From Micromussa lordhowensis (taxonomy: Eukaryota > Cnidaria > Anthozoa > Scleractinia > Lobophylliidae): a stretch of DNA of 64,000 bases. This document shows, piece by piece, positions 45,795 to 59,440 of the stretch; positions within the stretch are counted from its first letter, which is position 1, and each line of letters starts with the position of its first letter. Location of the stretch: assembly GCA_964020085.1 (NCBI GenBank), contig OZ026597.1, positions 369,901 through 433,900 of the forward strand, read 5' to 3'. The translations under genes were made by a program, and so were the position numbers. The notes below the pieces were generated by a model. The model was given only the letters and a program-made list of their open reading frames with translations, was not told where the DNA came from and searched no databases.

Positions 45795-48085
45795 TTGACT
45801 TAACTAGCAAATTTAACGGTAGCTATATGCCCATGAAATAATTGAGAGCGTAATGTTGCTTTATAGAAAATGTGCTATGACAAAATGAAAGACCTTGGTT
45901 AAGTTAAATTGTTTTTTCGATTCCATTATTAAATAATTCCCAAACAAAATGACCTTCCAATTAAGACATTACTTTGGCAGGTATTCGTCTATGGGGTGCA
46001 AGCTAATAGAGAGCAGCTTGAAAAAAAAAAAGACATGGCTATATGGGTATATTTTACGGTCAGCCAGTTTCGATGTGGTTTTTATAACAGGTGTTTTTAT
46101 TCCTACCTTAGTTCACCTCCGAAAAAAAAAGATTATACGAAGAAAGATAAATTGAATGCAACACAAATATGTAACAAAAAAAATACTTGGAGTCCCCCTA
46201 TGGGGTCGAACGCCATGCCTTCCGAACCGAAGCTCGGAAATGTAACCACCAGGCTACAGGGGGACTCCTTGACTTAACTAGCAAATTTAACGGTAGCTAT
46301 ATGCCCATGAAATAATTGAGAGCGTAATGTTGCTTTATAGAAAATGTGCTATGACAAAATGAAAGACCTTGGTTAAGTTAAATTCTTTTTTCAAGTCCAT
46401 TATTAAATAATTCCCAAACAAAATGACCTTCCAATTAAGACATTACTTTGGAAGGTCCTCGCATATGGGGTGCAAGCTAATAGAGAGCAGGTTGACAAAA
46501 AAAAAGACATGGCTATATGGGTATATTTTACGGTCAGGCAGTTGCGATGTCGTTTTTATAACAGGTGTTTTTATTCTTAGCTTAGTTCAACCCCGAAAAA
46601 ATAAGATTATACAAAGAAAGATCAATTGAATGCAACACAAATATGTAACAAAAAAAATACTTGGAGTCCCCCTATGGGGTCGAACGCCATGCCTTCCGAA
46701 CCGAAGCTCGGAAATGTAACCACCAGGCTACAGGGGGACTCCTTGACTTAACTAGCAAATTTAACGGTAGCTATATGCCCATGAAATAATTGAGAGCGTA
46801 ATGTTGCTTTATAGAAAATGTGCTATGACAAAATGAAAGACCTTGGTTAAGTTAAATTGTTTTTTCAATTCCATTATTAAATAATTCCCAAACAAAATGA
46901 CCTTCCAATTAAGACATTACTTTGGCAGGTATTCGTCTATGGGGTGCAAGCTAATAGAGAGCAGCTTGAAAAAAAAAAAAGACATGGCTATATGGGTATA
47001 TTTTACGGTCAACCAGTTTCGATGTCGTTTTGATAACAGGTGTTTTTATTCCTAGCTTAGTTCAACTCCGAAAAAAAAAGATTATACTAAGAAAGATAAA
47101 TTGAATGCAACACAAATATGTAACCAAAAAAATACTTGGAGTCCCCCTATGGGGTCGAACGCCATGCCTTCCGAACCGAAGCTCGGAAATGTAACCACCA
47201 GGCTACAAGGGGACTCCTTGACTTAACTAGCAAATTTAACGGTAGCTATATGCCCATGAAATAATTGAGAGCGTAATGTTGCTTTATAGAAAATGTGCTA
47301 TGACAAAATGAAAGACCTTGGTTAAGTTAAATTGTTTTTTCAATTCCATTATTAAATAATTCCCAAACAAAATGACCTTCCAATTAAGACATTACTTTGG
47401 CAGGTATTCGTCTATTGGGTGGAAGCTAATAGAGAGCAGCTTGAAAAAAAAAAAGACATGGCTATATGGGTATATTTTACGGTCAGCCAGTTTCGATGTC
47501 GCTTTTATAACAGGTGTTTTTATTCCTAGCTTAGTTCACCTCCGAAAAAAAAAAGATTATACGAAGAAAGATAAATTGAATGCAACACAAATATGTAACA
47601 AAAAAAATACTTGGAGTCCCCCTATGGGGTCGAACGCCACGCCTTCCGAACCGAAGCTCGGAAATTTAACCACCAGGCTACAAGGGGACTCCTTGACTTA
47701 ACTAGCAAATTTAACGGTAGCTATATGCCCATGAAATAATTGAGAGCGTAATGTTGCTTTATAGAAAATGTGCTATGACAAAATGAAAGACCTTGGTTAA
47801 GTTAAATTGTTTTTTCGATTCCATTATTAAATAATTCCCAAACAAAATGACCTTCCAATTAAGACATTACTTTGGCAGGTATTCGTCTATGGGGTGCAAG
47901 CTAATAGAGAGCAGCTTGAAAAAAAAAAGACATGGCTATATGGGTATATTTTACAGTCAGCCAGTTTCGATGTCGTTTTTATAACAGGTGTTTTTATTCC
48001 TAGCTTAGTTCAACCCCGAAAAAAAAAGATTATACGAAGAAAGATCAATTGAATGCAACACAAATATGTAACAAATAAAGTACTT

Positions 48086-48169
48086 GGAGTCCCCCTATGG
48101 GGTCGAACGCCATGCCTTCCGAACCGAAGCTCGGAAATGTAATTAACCACCAGGCTACAGGGGGACTCC
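48086..48169 (-). ncRNA. tRNA-like unit with 4-nt insertion and broken terminator
   Basis: Plus-strand AATGTAATTAACCACC carries an extra ATTA in the D-like arm, and the adjacent A-run is interrupted (ACAAATAAAG), so the minus-strand T-run falls to three plus three. This copy is the best candidate for a dead unit. Confidence 0.55.
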
Positions 48170-51100
48170 TTGACTTAACTAGCAAATTTAACGGTAGCTA
48201 TATGCCCATGAAATAATTGAGAGCGTAATGTTGCTTTATAGAAAATGTGCTATGACAAAATGAAAGACCTTGGTTAAGTTAAATTGTTTTTTCAATTCCA
48301 TTATTAAATAATTCCCAAACAAAATGACCTTCCAATTAAGACATTACTTTGGCAGGTATTCGTCTATGGCTATATGGCTATATGGGTATATTTTACGGTC
48401 AGCCAGTTTCGATGTCGTTTTGATAACAGGTGTTTTTATTCCTAGCTTAGTTCAACTCCGAAAAAAAAAGATTATACTAAGAAAGATAAATTGAATGCAA
48501 CACAAATATGTAACCAAAAAAATACTTGGAGTCCCCCTATGGGGTCGAACGCCATGCCTTCCGAACCGAAGCTCGGAAATGTAACCACCAGGCTACAAGG
48601 GGACTCCTTGACTTAACTAGCAAATTTAACGGTAGCTATATGCCCATGAAATAATTGAGAGCGTAATGTTGCTTTATAGAAAATGTGCTATGACAAAATG
48701 AAAGACCTTGGTTAAGTTAAATTGTTTTTTCAATTCCATTATTAAATAATTCCCAAACAAAATGACCTTCCAATTAAGACATTACTTTGGCAGGTATTCG
48801 TCTATTGGGTGGAAGCTAATAGAGAGCAGCTTGAAAAAAAAAGACATGGCTATATGGGTATATTTTACGGTCAGCCAGTTTCGATGTCGCTTTTATAACA
48901 GGTGTTTTTATTCCTAGCTTAGTTCAACTCCGAAAAAAAAAAGATTATACGAAGAAAGATAAATTCAATGCAACACAAATATGTAACAAAAAAAATACTT
49001 GGTGTCCCCCTATGGGGTCGAACGCCATGCCTTCCGAACCGAAGATCGGAAATGTAACCACCAGGCTACAGGGGGACTCCTTGACTTAACTAGCAAATTT
49101 AACGGTAGCTATATGCCCATGAAATAATTGAGAGCGTAATGTTGCTTTATAGAAAATGTGCTATGACAAAATGAAAGACCTTGGTTATGTTAAATTGTTT
49201 TTTCATTCCATTATTAAATAATTCCCAAACAAAATGACCTTCCAATTAAGACATTACTTTGGCAGGTATTCGCCTATGGGGTGCAAGCTAATAGAGAGCA
49301 GCTTGAAAAAAAAAGACATGCCCATATGGGTATATTTTACGGTCAGCCAGTTTCGATGTAGTTTTTTTAACAGGTGTTTTTATTCCTAGCTTAGTTCAAC
49401 CCCGAAAAAAAAAGATTATACGAAGAAGATCAATTGAATGCAACACAAATATGTAACAAAAAAAATACTTGGAGTCCCCCTATGGGGTCGAACGCCATGC
49501 CTTCCGAACCGAAGCTCGGAAATGTAACCACCAGGCTACAGGGGGACTCCTTGACTTAACTAGCAAATTTAACGGTAGCTATATGCCCATGAAATAATTG
49601 AGAGCGTAATGTTGCTTTATAGAAAATGTGCTATGACAAAAATGAAAGACCTTGGTTAAGTTAAATTGTTTTTTCAAGTCCATTACTAATAAAACACAAA
49701 CAAAATGACCTTCCAATTAAGACATTACTTTGGCAGGTCTTCGCCTATGGGGTTCAAGCTAATAGAGATCAGCTTGAAAAAAAAAAAGACATGGCTATAT
49801 GGGTATATTTTACGGTCAGCCAGTTTCGATGTCGTTTTTATAACAGGTGTTTTTATTCCTAGCTTAGTTCAACTCCGAAAAAAAAAGATTATACGAAGAA
49901 AGATAAATTGAATGCAACACAAATATGTAACAAAAAAAATACTTGGAGTCCCCCTATGGGGTCGAACGCCATGCCTTCCGAACCGAAGCTCGGAAATGTA
50001 ACCACCAGGCTACAGGGGGACTCCTTGACTTAACTAGCAAATTTAACGGTAGCTATATGCCCATGAAATAATTGAGAGCGTAATGTTGCTTTATAGAAAA
50101 TGTGCTATGACAAAATGAAAGACCTTGGTTAAGTTAAATTGTTTTTTCAAGTCCATTACTAATAAAACACAAACAAAATGACCTTCGAATTAAGACATTA
50201 CTTTGGCAGGTATTCGTCTATGGGGTGCAAGCTAATAGAGAGCAGCTTGAAAAAAAAAAGACATGGCTATATGGGTATATTTTACGGTCAGCCAGTTTCG
50301 ATGTCGTTTTTATAACAGGTGTTTTTATTCCTAGCTTAGTTCAACTCCGAAAAAAAAAGATTATACGAAGAAAGATAAATTGAATGCAACACAAATATGT
50401 AACCAAAAAAATACTTGGAGTCCCCCTATGGGGTCGAACGCCACGCCTTCCGAACCGAAGCTCGGAAATGTAACCACCAGGCTACAAGGGGACTCCTTGA
50501 CTTAACTAGCAAATTTAACGGTAGCTATATGCCCATGAAATAATTGAGAGCGTAATGTTGCTTTATAGAAAATGTGCTATGACAAAATGAAAGACCTTGG
50601 TTAAGTTAAATTGTTTTTTCGATTCCATTATTAAATAATTCCCAAACAAAATGACCTTCCAATTAAGACATTACTTTGGCAGGTATTCGTCTATGGGGTG
50701 CAAGCTAATAGAGAGCAGCTTGAAAAAAAAAAGACATGGCTATATGGGTATATTTTACAGTCAGCCAGTTTCGATGTCGTTTTTATAACAGGTGTTTTTA
50801 TTCCTAGCTTAGTTTAACCCCGAAAAAAAAAGATTATACGAAGAAAGATCAATTGAATGCAACACAAATATGTAACAAAAAAAATAGTTGGAGTCCCCCT
50901 ATGGGGTCGAACGCCATGCCTTCCGAACCGAAGCTCGGAAATGTAACCACCAGGCTACAGGGGGACTCCTTGACTTAACTAGCAAATTTAACGGTAGCTA
51001 TATGCCCATGAAATAATTGAGAGCGTAATGTTGCTTTATAGAAAATGTGCTATGACAAAATGAAAGACCTTGGTTAAGTTAAATTGTTTTTTCGATTCCA

Positions 51101-54100
51101 TTATTAAATAATTCCCAAACAAAATGACCTTCCAATTAAGACATTACTTTGGCAGGTATTCGTCTATGGGGTGCAAGCTAATAGAGAGCAGCTTGAAAAA
51201 AAAAGACATGGCTATATGGGTATATTTTACGGTCAGCCAGTTTCGATGTCGTTTTTATAACAGGTGTTTTTATTCCTAGCTTAGTTCAACTCCGAAAAAA
51301 AAAGATTATACGAAGAAAGATAAATTGAATGCAACACAAATATGTAACCAAAAAAATACTTGGAGTCCCCCTATGGGGTCGAACGCCATGCCTTCCGAAC
51401 CGAAGCTCGGAAATGTAACCACCAGGCTACAGGGGGACTCCTTGACTTAACTAGCAAATTTAACGGTAGCTATATGCCCATGAAATAATTGAGAGCGTAA
51501 TGTTGCTTTATAGAAAATGTGCTATGACAAAATGAAAGACCTTGGTTAAGTTAAATTGTTTTTTCAAGTCCATTATTAAATAATTCCCAAACAAAATGAC
51601 CTTCTACTTAAGACATTACTTTGGCAGGTATTCGCCTATGGGGTGTAAGCTAATAGAGAGCAGCTTGAAAAAAAAAGACATGGCCATATGGGTATATTTT
51701 ACGGTCAGCCAGTTTCGATGTCGTTTTTATAACAGGTGTTTTTATTCCTAGCTTAGTTCAACGCCGAAAAAAAAAGATTATACGAAGAAAGATCAATTGA
51801 ATGCAACACAAATATGTAACCAAAAAAATTTTTGGAGTCCCTTTATGGGGTCGAACGCCATGCCTTCCGAACCGAAGCTCGGAAATGTAACCACCAGGCT
51901 ACAGGGGGACTCCTTGACTTAACTAGCAAATTTAACGGTAGCTATATGCCCATGAAATAATTGAGAGCGTAATGTTGCTTTATAGAAAATGTGCTATGAC
52001 AAAATGAAAGACCTTGGTTAAGTTAAATTGTTTTTTCAATTCCATTATTAAATAATTCCCAAACAAAATGACCCTCCAATTAAGACATTACTTTGGCAGG
52101 TATTCGTCTATGGGGTGCAAGCTAATAGAAAGCAGCTTGAAAAAAAAAAGACATGGCTATATGGGTATATTTTCCGGTCAGCCAGTTTCGATGTCGTTTT
52201 TATAACAGGTGTTTTTATTCCTAGCTTAGTTCAACTCCGAAAAAAAAAGATTATACGAAGAAAGATAAATTGAATGCAACACAAATATGTAACAAAAAAA
52301 ATACTTGGAGTCCCCCTATGGGGTCGAACGCCATGCCTTCCGAACCGAAGCTCGGAAATGTAACCACCAGGCTACAAGGGGACCCCTTGACTTAACTAGC
52401 AAATTTAACGGTAGCTATATGCCCATGAAATAATTGAGAGCGTAATGTTGCTTTATAGAAAATGTGCTATGACAAAATGAAAGACCTTGGTTAAGTTAAA
52501 TTGTTTTTTCAATTCCATTATTAAATAATTCCCAAACAAAATGACCCTCCAATTAAGACATTACTTTGGCAGGTATTCGTCTATGGGGTGCAAGCTAATA
52601 GAGAGCAGCTTGAAAAAAAAAAGACATGGCTATATGGGTATATTTTACGGTCAGCCAGTTTCGATGTCGTTTTTATAACAGGTGTTTTTATTCCTAGCTT
52701 AGTTCAACTCCGAAAAAAAAAGATTATACGAAGAAAGATAAATTGAATGCAACACAAATATGTAACAAAAAAAATACTTGGAGTCCCCCTATGGGGTCGA
52801 ACGCCATGCCTTCCGAACCGAAGCTCGGAAATGTAACCACCAGGCTACAAGGGGACCCCTTGACTTAACTAGCAAATTTAACGGTAGCTATATGCCCATG
52901 AAATAATTGAGAGCGTAATGTTGCTTTATAGAAAATGTGCTATGACAAAATGAAAGACCTTGGTTAAGTTAAATTGTTTTTTCGATTCCATTATTAAATA
53001 ATTCCCAAACAAAATGACCTTTTAATTAAGACATTACTTTGGCAGGTATTCGTCTATGGGGTGCAAGCTAATAGAGAGCAGCTTGAAAAAAAAAAGACAT
53101 GGCTATATGGGTATATTTTACAGTCAGCCAGTTTCGATGTCGTTTTTATAACAGGTGTTTTTATTCTTAGCTTAGTTCAACCCCGAAAAAAAAAGATTAT
53201 ACGAAGAAAGATCAATTGAATGCAACACAAATATGTAACAAAAAAAATACTGGGAGTCCCCCTATGGGGTCGAACGCCATGCCTTCTGAACCGAAGCTCG
53301 GAAATGTAACCACCAGGCTACAGGGGGACTCCTTGACTTAACTAGCAAATTTAACGGTAGCTATATGCCCATGAAATAATTGAGAGCGTAATGTTGCTTT
53401 ATAGAAAATGTGCTATGACAAAATGAAAGACCTTGGTTAAGTTAAATTGTTTTTTCAAGTCCATTACTAATAAAACACAAACAAAATGACCTTCGAATTA
53501 AGACATTACTTTGGCAGGTCTTCGCCTATTGGGTTCAAGCTAATAGAGAGCAGCTTGAAAAAAACAAGACATGGGTATATGGGTATATTTTACGGTCAGC
53601 CAGTTTCGATGTCGTTTATATAACAGGTGTTTTTATTCCTAGCTTAGTTCAACCCCGAAAAAAAAAGATTATACGAAGAAAGATCAATTGAATGCAACAC
53701 AAATATGTAACCAAAAAAATACTTGGAGTCCCCCTATGGGGTCGAACGCCATGCCTTCCGAACCGAAGCTCGGAAATGTAACCACCAGGCTACAGGGGGA
53801 CTCCTTGACTTAACTAGCAAATTTAACGGTAGCTATATGCCCATGAAATAATTGAGAGCGTAATGTTGCTTTATAGAAAATGTGCTATGACAAAATGAAA
53901 GACCTTGGTTAAGTTAAATTGTTTTTTCAATTCCATTATTAAATAATTCCCAAACAAAATGACCCTCCAATTAAGACATTACTTTGGCAGGTATTCGTCT
54001 ATGGGGTGCAAGCTAATAGAGAGCAGCTTGAAAAAAAAAAGACATGGCTATATGGGTATATTTTACGGTCAGCCAGTTTCGATGTCGTTTTTATAACAGG

Positions 54101-57100
54101 TGTTTTTATTCCTAGCTTAGTTCAACTCCGAAAAAAAAAGATTATACGAAGAAAGATAAATTGAATGCAACACAAATATGTAACAAAAAAAATACTTGGA
54201 GTCCCCCTATGGGGTCGAACGCCATGCCTTCCGAACCGAAGCTCGGAAATGTAACCACCAGGCTACAAGGGGACTCCTTGACTTAACTAGCAAATTTAAC
54301 GGTAGCTATATGCCCATGAAATAATTGAGAGCGTAATGTTGCTTTATAGAAAATGTGCTATGACAAAATGAAAGACCTTGGTTAAGTTAAATTGTTTTTT
54401 CGATTCCATTATTAAATAATTCCCAAACAAAATGACCTTCCAATTAAGACATTACTTTGGCAGGTATTCGTCTATGGGGTGCAAGCTAATTAGAGAGCAG
54501 CTTGAAAAAAAAAAGACATGGCTATATGGGTATATTTTACAGTCAGCCAGTTTCGATGTCGTTTTTATAACAGGTGTTTTTATTCCTAGCTTAGTTCAAC
54601 CCCGAAAAAAAAAGATTATACGAAGAAAGATCAATTGAATGCAACACAAATATGTAACAAAAAAAATAGTTGGAGTCCCCCTATGGGGTCGAACGCCATG
54701 CCTTCCGAACCGAAGCTCGGAAATGTAACCACCAGGCTACAGGGGGACTCCTTGACTTAACTAGCAAATTTAACGGTAGCTATATGCCCATGAAATAATT
54801 GAGAGCGTAATGTTGCTTTATAGAAAATGTGCTATGACAAAATGAAAGACCTTGGTTAAGTTAAATTGTTTTTTCGATTCCATTATTAAATAATTCCCAA
54901 ACAAAATGACCTTCTAATTAAGACATTACTTTTGCAGGTATTCGCCTATGGGGTGTAAGCTAATAGAGAGCAGCTTGAAAAAAAAAGACATGGCCATATG
55001 GGTATATTTTACGGTCAGCCAGTTTCGATGTCGTTTTTATAACAGGTATTTTTATTCCTAGCTTAGTTTAACGCCGAAAAAAAAAGATTATACGAAGAAA
55101 GATCAATTGAATGCAACACAAATATGTAACCAAAAAAATATTTGGAGTCCCCCTATGGGGTCGAACGCCATGCCTTCCGAACCGAAGCTCGGAAATGTAA
55201 CCACCAGGCTACAGGGGGACTCCTTGACTTAACTAGCAAATTTAACGGTAGCTATATGCCCATGAAATAATTGAGAGCGTAATGTTGCTTTATAGAAAAT
55301 GTGCTATGACAAAATGAAAGACCTTGGTTAAGTTAAATTGTTTTTTCAAGTCCATTACTAATAAAACACAAACAAAATGACCTTCCAATTAAGACATTAC
55401 TTTGGCAGGTCTTCGCCTATGGGGTTCAAGCTAATAGAGAGCAGCTTGAAAAAAAAAGACATGGGTATATGGGTATATTTTACGGTCAGCCAGTTTCGAT
55501 GTCGTTTTTATAACAGGTGTTTTTATTCCTAGCTTAGTTCAACCCCGAAAAAAAAAATTATACGAAGAAAGATCAATTGAATGCAACACAAATATGTAAC
55601 CAAAAAAATACTTGGAGTCCCCCTATGGGGTCGAACGCCATGCCTTCCGAACCGAAGCTCGGAAATGTAACCACCAGGCTACAGGGGGACTCCTTGACTT
55701 AACTAGCAAATTTAACGGTAGCTATATGCCCATGAAATAATTGAGAGCGTAATGTTGCTTTATAGAAAATGTGCTATGACAAAATGAAAGACCTTGGTTA
55801 AGTTAAATTGTTTTTTCAAGTCCATTACTAATAAAACACAAACAAAATGACCTTCCAATTAAGACATTACTTTGGCAGGTCTTCGCCTATGGGGTTCAAG
55901 CTAATAGAGAGCAGCTTGAAAAAAAAAGACATGGGTATATGGGTATATTTTACGGTCAGCCAGTTTCGATGTCGTTTTTATAACAGGTGTTTTTATTCCT
56001 AGCTTAGTTCAACCCCGAAAAAAAAAATTATACGAAGAAAGATCAATTGAATGCAACACAAATATGTAACCAAAAAAATACTTGGAGTCCCCCTATGGGG
56101 TCGAACGCCATGCCTTCCGAACCGAAGCTCGGAAATGTAACCACCAGGCTACAGGGGGACTCCTTGACTTAACTAGCAAATTTAACGGTAGCTATATGCC
56201 CATGAAATAATTGAGAGCGTAATGTTGCTTTATAGAAAATGTGCTATGACAAAATGAAAGACCTTAGTTAAGTTAAATTGTTTTTTCAATTCCATTATTA
56301 AATAATTCCCAAACAAAATGACCTTCCAATTAAGACATTACTTTGGCAGGTATTCGTCTATGGGGTGCAAGCTAATAGAGAGCAGCTTGAAAAAAAAAAG
56401 ACATGGCTATATGGGTATATTTTACGGTCAGCCAGTTTCGATGTCGTTTTTATAACAGGTGTTTTTATTCCTAGCTTAGTTCAACTCCGAAAAAAAAAGA
56501 TTATACGAAGAAAGATAAATTGAATGCAACACAAATATGTAACAAAAAAAATACTTGGAGTCCCCCTATGGGGTCGAACGCCATGCCTTACGAACCGAAG
56601 CTCGGAAATGTAACCACCAGGCTACAAGGGGACTCCTTGACTTAACTAGCAAATTTAACGGTAGCTATATGCCCATGAAATAATTGAGAGTGTAATGTTG
56701 CTTTATAGAAAATGTGCTATGACAAAATGAAAGACCTTGGTTAAGTTAAATTGTTTTTTCGATTCCATTATTAAATAATTCCCAAACAAAATGACCTTCC
56801 AATTAAGACATTACTTTGGCAGGTATTCGTCTATGGGGTGCAAGCTAATAGAGAGCAGCTTGAAAAAAAAAAGACATGGCTATATGGGTATATTTTACAG
56901 TCAGCCAGTTTCGATGTCGTTTTTATAACAGGTGTTTTTATTCCTAGCTTAGTTCAACCCCGAAAAAAAAAGATTATACGAAGAAAGATCAATTGAATGC
57001 AACACAAATATGTAACCAAAAAAATACTTGGAGTCCCCCTATGGAGTCGAACGCCATGCCTTCCGAACCGAAGCTCGGAAATGTAACCACCAGGCTACAG

Positions 57101-59395
57101 GGGGACTCCTTGACTTAACTAGCAAATTTAACGGTAGCTATATGCCCATGAAATAATTGAGAGCGTAATGTTGCTTTATAGAAAATGTGCTATGACAAAA
57201 TGAAAGACCTTGGTTAAGTTAAATTGTTTTTTTAAGTCCATTACTAATAAAACACAAACAAAATGACCTTGGAATTAAGACATTACTTTGGCAGGTCTTC
57301 GCCTATGGGGTTCAAGCTAATAGAGAGCAGCTTGAAAAAAAAAAAGACATGGCTATATGGGTATATTTTACAGTCAGCCAGTTTCGATGTCGTTTTTATA
57401 ACAGGTGTTTTTATTCCTAGCTTAGTTCAACCCCGAAAAAAAAAGATTATACGAAGAAAGATAAATTGAATGCAACACAAATATGTAACCAAAAAAATAC
57501 TTGGAGTCCCCCTATGGGGTCGAACGCCATGCCTTCCGAACCGAAGCTCGGAAATGTAACCACCAGGCTACAGGGGGACTCCTTGACTTAACTAGCAAAT
57601 TTAACGGTAGCTATATGCCCATGAAATAATTGAGAGCGTAATGTTGCTTTATAGAAAATGTGCTATGACAAAATGAAAGACCTTGGTTAAGTTAAATTGT
57701 TTTTTCAATTCCATTATTAAATAATTCCCAAACAAAATGACCTTCCAATTAAGACATTACTTTGGCAGGTATTCGTCTATGGGGTGCAAGCTAATAGAGA
57801 GCAGCTTGAAAAAAAAAAGACATGGCTATATGGGTATATTTTACGGTCAGCCAGTTTCGATGTCGTTTTTATAACAGGTGTTTTTATTCCTAGCTTAGTT
57901 CAACTCCGAAAAAAAAAGATTATACGAAGAAAGATAAATTGAATGCAACACAAATATGTAACAAAAAAAATACTTGGAGTCCCCCTATGGGGTCGAACGC
58001 CATGCCTTCCGAACCGAAGCTCGGAAATGTAACCACCAGGCTACAAGGGGACTCCTTGACTTAACTAGCAAATTTAACGGTAGCTATATGCCCATGAAAT
58101 AATTGAGAGCGTAATGTTGCTTTATAGAAAATGTGCTATGACAAAATGAAAGACCTTGGTTAAGTTAAATTGTTTTTTCGATTCCATTATTAAATAATTC
58201 CCAAACAAAATGACCTTCCAATTAAGACATTACTTTGACAGGGATTCGTCTATGGGGTGCAAGCTAATAGAGAGCAGCTTGAAAAAAAAAAGACATGGCT
58301 ATATGGGTATATTTTACAGTCAGCCAGTTTCGATGTCGTTTTTATAACAGGTGTTTTTATTCCTAGCTTAGTTACACCCCGAAAAAAAAAGATTATACGA
58401 AGAAAGATCAATTAAATGCAACACAAATATGTAACAAAAAAAATACTTGGAGTCCCCCTATGGGGTCCAACGCCATGCCTTCGGAACCGACGCTCGGAAA
58501 TGTAACCACCAGGCTACAGGAGGACTCGTTGACTGAACTAGCAAATTTAACGTTAGCTATATGCCCATGAAATAATTGAGAGCGTAATGTTGCTTTATAG
58601 AAAATGTGCTATGACAAAATGAAAGACCTTGGTTCAGTTAAATTGTTTTTTCAAGTCCATTATTAAATAATTCCCAAACAAAATGACCTTCCAATTAAGA
58701 CATTACTTTTGCAGGTCTTTGCCTATGGGGTGGAAGCTAGTAGAGAGCAGCTTGAAAAAGAAAAGACATGGCTATATGGGTATATTTTACGGTCAGCCAG
58801 TTTCGATGTCGTTTTTATAACTTGTGTTTTTATTCCTAGCTTAGTTCAACCCCGAAAAAAAAAAGATTATACGAAGAAAGATAAATTGAATGCAACACAA
58901 ATATGTAACAAAAAAAATAGTTGGAGTCCCCCTATGGGGTCGAACGCCATGCCTTCTGAACCGAAGCTCGGAAATGTAACACCACCAGGCTACAGGGGGA
59001 CTCCTTGACTTAACTAGCAAATTTAACGGTAGCTATATGCCCATGAGAAAACTGAGAGCGTAATGTTGCGTGATAAAAAATGTGCTATGACAAAATGAAA
59101 GACCTTGGTTAAGTTTTATTGTTTTTTGAAGTCCATTATTAAATAATTCCCAAACAAAATGACCTTCCAATTAAGACATTACTTTTGCAGGTCTTCGCCT
59201 ATTGGGTGCAAGGTAATAGAGAGCAGCTTGAAAAAACAAGACATGGCTATATGGGTATATTTTCCGTTGAACCAGCTTCGATGTCTTTTTTATAACAGGT
59301 GTCTTTATTTTTAGCTTGGTTCAACCCCGAAAAAAGAGATTATACGAAGAAAGATCAATTGAATGCAACACAAATATGTAAAAAAGAAAAGACTT

Positions 59396-59435
59396 GGAGT
59401 CCCCCTATGGGGTTGAACGCCATGCCTTCCCAACC
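59396..59435 (-). pseudogene. Truncated last tRNA-like unit at the right edge of the array
   Basis: Only the 3' half remains (GGAGTCCCCCTATGGGG and TTGAACGCCATGCCTTCC on the plus strand), then the sequence departs into CAACCCGGAACCGAACC. It marks the array boundary. Confidence 0.7.
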
Positions 59436-59440
59436 CGGAA

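Larger units (their letters stand above)
43799..59440. repeat. 15.6-kb satellite: about 33 head-to-tail monomers of about 473 bp, each with a tRNA-like unit
   Basis: Monomers anchored on the conserved ATGACCTTCCAATTAAGACA start at 44055, 44528, 45002, 45477, 45949, 46423, 46897, 47372, 47847, 48324, 48762, 49234, 49705, 50178, 50651, 51124, 51596, 52068, 52541, 53014, 53486, 53959, 54432, 54906, 55377, 55847, 56318, 56791, 57263, 57737, 58210, 58683 and 59159. Spacing is 470-477 bp except 48324-48762 (438, internal deletion). Identity is very high inside and lower in the last two or three monomers and the first, as expected for homogenisation by unequal exchange. Each monomer holds a linker (three types), a variable A-run after GAGCAGCTTG, a block ending in a second A-run after CCGA, a third A-run, and an 80-nt segment tRNA-like on the minus strand. 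All copies have the same orientation. Open frames of 68 codons recur but are broken by A-run length changes in many copies. Confidence 0.95.

Noticed and set aside
43799..59440. CRISPR-like array or 5S rRNA/snRNA cluster
   Set aside because: The unit is about 473 bp with no alternating short repeats and unique spacers. The sequence does not resemble 5S rRNA or spliceosomal snRNA.
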